DNA of 64,000 nt, taken from Prevotella sp. (GTDB lineage: Bacteria > Bacteroidota > Bacteroidia > Bacteroidales > Bacteroidaceae). The stretch is taken from the NCBI GenBank assembly GCA_017554145.1, contig JAFZIZ010000005.1, positions 1 to 64,000 of the forward strand, given 5' to 3'. Made by a program: the position numbers and the translations under genes. The notes beneath the pieces were generated by a model that was not told the DNA's origin, searched no databases, and was given only the letters and a program-made list of their open reading frames with translations. Within the stretch, counting starts at the first letter, position 1. The number at the start of each line of letters is the position of its first letter. This document shows, piece after piece, positions 62,723 to 64,000 of the stretch.

Positions 62723-64000
62723 GTGAGAATAGGTTTTGATAACGAAAAATATCTGAAGATACAGTCAGAGCATATCAAAGAGCGCATCGCCCAGTTTGAC
62801 GGTAAACTCTATCTGGAGTTAGGAGGTAAACTCTTCGACGACCATCACGCCTCGCGTGTGTTGCCAGGTTTCAAGCCCGACTCTAAATTACGAATGTTCG
62901 CCCAGTTGCGCGACAGTATAGAGATTATCATTGTCGTCAATGCTGAGGATATCGAGCGTAACAAGGTACGTGCCGACCTCGGTATCACTTACGACGAGGA
63001 TGTGCTGCGCCTGCGCGACGAGTTTATGAGTCGTGACTTCATGGTAGGCTCCGTTGTCATCACCCATTACAACGGTCAACAGGCTGCCGACCAGTTCCGT
63101 CGCCGCTTGGAGCGTATGGGCATTAAGTCCTATTTCCATTATATCATTGACGGCTATCCCCATAATGTCGAACTCATCGCCAGCGATGAAGGCTTCGGTA
63201 AGAACGACTATGTGGAGACCTCTCGTGAGTTGGTCATCGTCACTGCCCCAGGTCCTGGAAGTGGTAAGATGGCAGTTTGTCTCTCCCAACTCTATAACGA
63301 GAACAAACGAGGCATCCGTGCAGGATATGCGAAGTTCGAGACCTTCCCCGTATGGAACCTTCCCTTGAAACATCCTGTGAATATCGCCTACGAGGCTGCC
63401 ACTGCCGATCTGAATGATGTGAACATGATTGACCCGTTCCATCTGGAGGCCTACGGCAAGACCGCCATCAACTATAACCGTGATATCGAGATATTCCCTG
63501 TGCTTAATGCCCTCTTCGAAGGTATCTATGGTGAGAATCCCTATAAGTCACCAACGGATATGGGTGTGAATATGGTCGGCTTCTGCATCAGCGACGACGA
63601 GGTATGCTGTAAGGCCAGTCGCGACGAGATTATACGCCGCTACTATGATGCCACCAACAAACTCGCTAATGGGGCCGACAACGATAATGAGATCAACAAG
63701 ATTCTCATGCTGTTTAATCAGGCGAAAATTACCACTGCCGACCGTCGCACCACCGTTGCCGCTAATGAGCGCAAGGTAGAGACAGGGCAGCCTGCTTCTG
63801 CTATGGAACTGGAAGATGGTACGATTATCACTGCCAAGACCACCACACTCTTAGGATGCAGTGCCGCTTTGATTCTTAATGTCATCAAGCATCTTGCAGG
63901 CATTAGTCATGATGTGAAACTCATCCCACAAAGCATGATAGAACCGATACAGAAAACGAAGATAGAGTATCTCGGTGGTAACAATCCCCGACTGCATACC
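62723..64000 (+). CDS. DUF1846 family protein (3' end outside the window)
   Basis: The first 426 codons of a protein of about 500 residues. It begins at GTG (MRIGFDNEKYLKIQSEHIKER) and continues without stop to the edge. DUF1846 pattern: GGKLFDDHHASRVLPGFKPDSK, the P-loop-like VTAPGPGSGKMAVCLSQLY, and KTTTLLGCSAALILNVIKHLAGI. Structures of this family are known, but the activity is not settled. GPGSGK suggests nucleotide binding. It follows yidC by 40 nt and may be cotranscribed. GTG is the only start in good family register. Confidence 0.88.
   Translation, partial: MRIGFDNEKYLKIQSEHIKERIAQFDGKLYLELGGKLFDDHHASRVLPGFKPDSKLRMFAQLRDSIEIIIVVNAEDIERNKVRADLGITYDEDVLRLRDEFMSRDFMVGSVVITHYNGQQAADQFRRRLERMGIKSYFHYIIDGYPHNVELIASDEGFGKNDYVETSRELVIVTAPGPGSGKMAVCLSQLYNENKRGIRAGYAKFETFPVWNLPLKHPVNIAYEAATADLNDVNMIDPFHLEAYGKTAINYNRDIEIFPVLNALFEGIYGENPYKSPTDMGVNMVGFCISDDEVCCKASRDEIIRRYYDATNKLANGADNDNEINKILMLFNQAKITTADRRTTVAANERKVETGQPASAMELEDGTIITAKTTTLLGCSAALILNVIKHLAGISHDVKLIPQSMIEPIQKTKIEYLGGNNPRLHT

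Noticed and set aside
62888..63442. A 184-codon minus-strand frame near the right edge
   Set aside because: It is antisense to the DUF1846 gene, which has clear family motifs.

Overview
The window is chromosomal DNA of a Bacteroidales bacterium, most likely in the Prevotella/Segatella group. Four things point there. The 5' end of a 16S rRNA lies at the left edge. Promoters repeatedly show the Bacteroidota form, a -7 TAnnTTTG box with a TTTG or TTG about 19-20 nt upstream. Several proteins belong to mainly Bacteroidota families (DUF3078, DUF1573, a LytS/LytTR pair next to MacAB). A xylB-xylA pair is also typical of this group. The genus is an inference from style, not from a database match.

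Layout. 1-475: 16S 5' end and its leader and promoter (minus strand). 0.5-2.8 kb: class A penicillin-binding protein. 3.0-9.4 kb: a tripartite efflux operon (TolC-like, MacA, MacB ATPase, MacB permease) continuing into a LytS-type histidine kinase and a LytTR regulator. 9.5-12.7 kb: a small frameshifted secreted-protein gene behind a two-CBM20 4-alpha-glucanotransferase. 12.7-17.6 kb: mltG, a candidate small RNA, glnS, a TPR protein and a DedA protein. 17.7-21.0 kb: GDP-L-fucose synthesis (mannose-1-P guanylyltransferase, Gmd, Fcl). 21.1-24.0 kb: xylB-xylA. 24.1-54.2 kb: a large exopolysaccharide/capsule locus. 54.2-64 kb: housekeeping genes again (two small winged-helix proteins, aspS, DUF4870, an OmpA-family protein, DUF1573, DUF3078, yidC, DUF1846).

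The polysaccharide locus has two halves. The left half (24.1-37.3 kb) reads as one rightward operon: a stand-alone receiver, a pseudo-receiver fused to a polyprenyl-phosphate sugar transferase, a TolC-like outer-membrane protein, a Wzz-type co-polymerase with a degenerate kinase domain, a Wzy/ligase-like protein, three GT2 enzymes, a Wzx flippase, a GT11-like (fucosyltransferase) enzyme and a GT4 enzyme. The right half (37.6-54.2 kb) is a mosaic of short units in alternating directions: acyltransferases, a decaprenyl-P phosphoribosyltransferase-like UbiA protein, UDP-galactopyranose mutase, a UDP-sugar epimerase, several GT2/GT4 enzymes and an O-acetyltransferase. All five touching convergent gene pairs there overlap at their 3' ends by 12-18 nt, and the divergent pairs share very compact back-to-back promoters. 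Together the genes would make, modify and export a fucose- and galactofuranose-containing glycan, possibly with a pentofuranose.

The least expected signals are these. (1) Families of short iterated sequences occur both between genes and, in frame, inside at least four coding sequences. (2) A candidate ~80-nt small RNA lies antisense-adjacent to mltG. (3) A receiver and a pseudo-receiver-sugar transferase are paired at the head of the polysaccharide operon. (4) A perfect 20-bp dyad contains both -7 boxes of a divergent promoter. (5) Convergent glycan genes overlap systematically. Many longest open frames in this window begin at a TTG that is part of the -7 box, so several starts given here are placed further inside.
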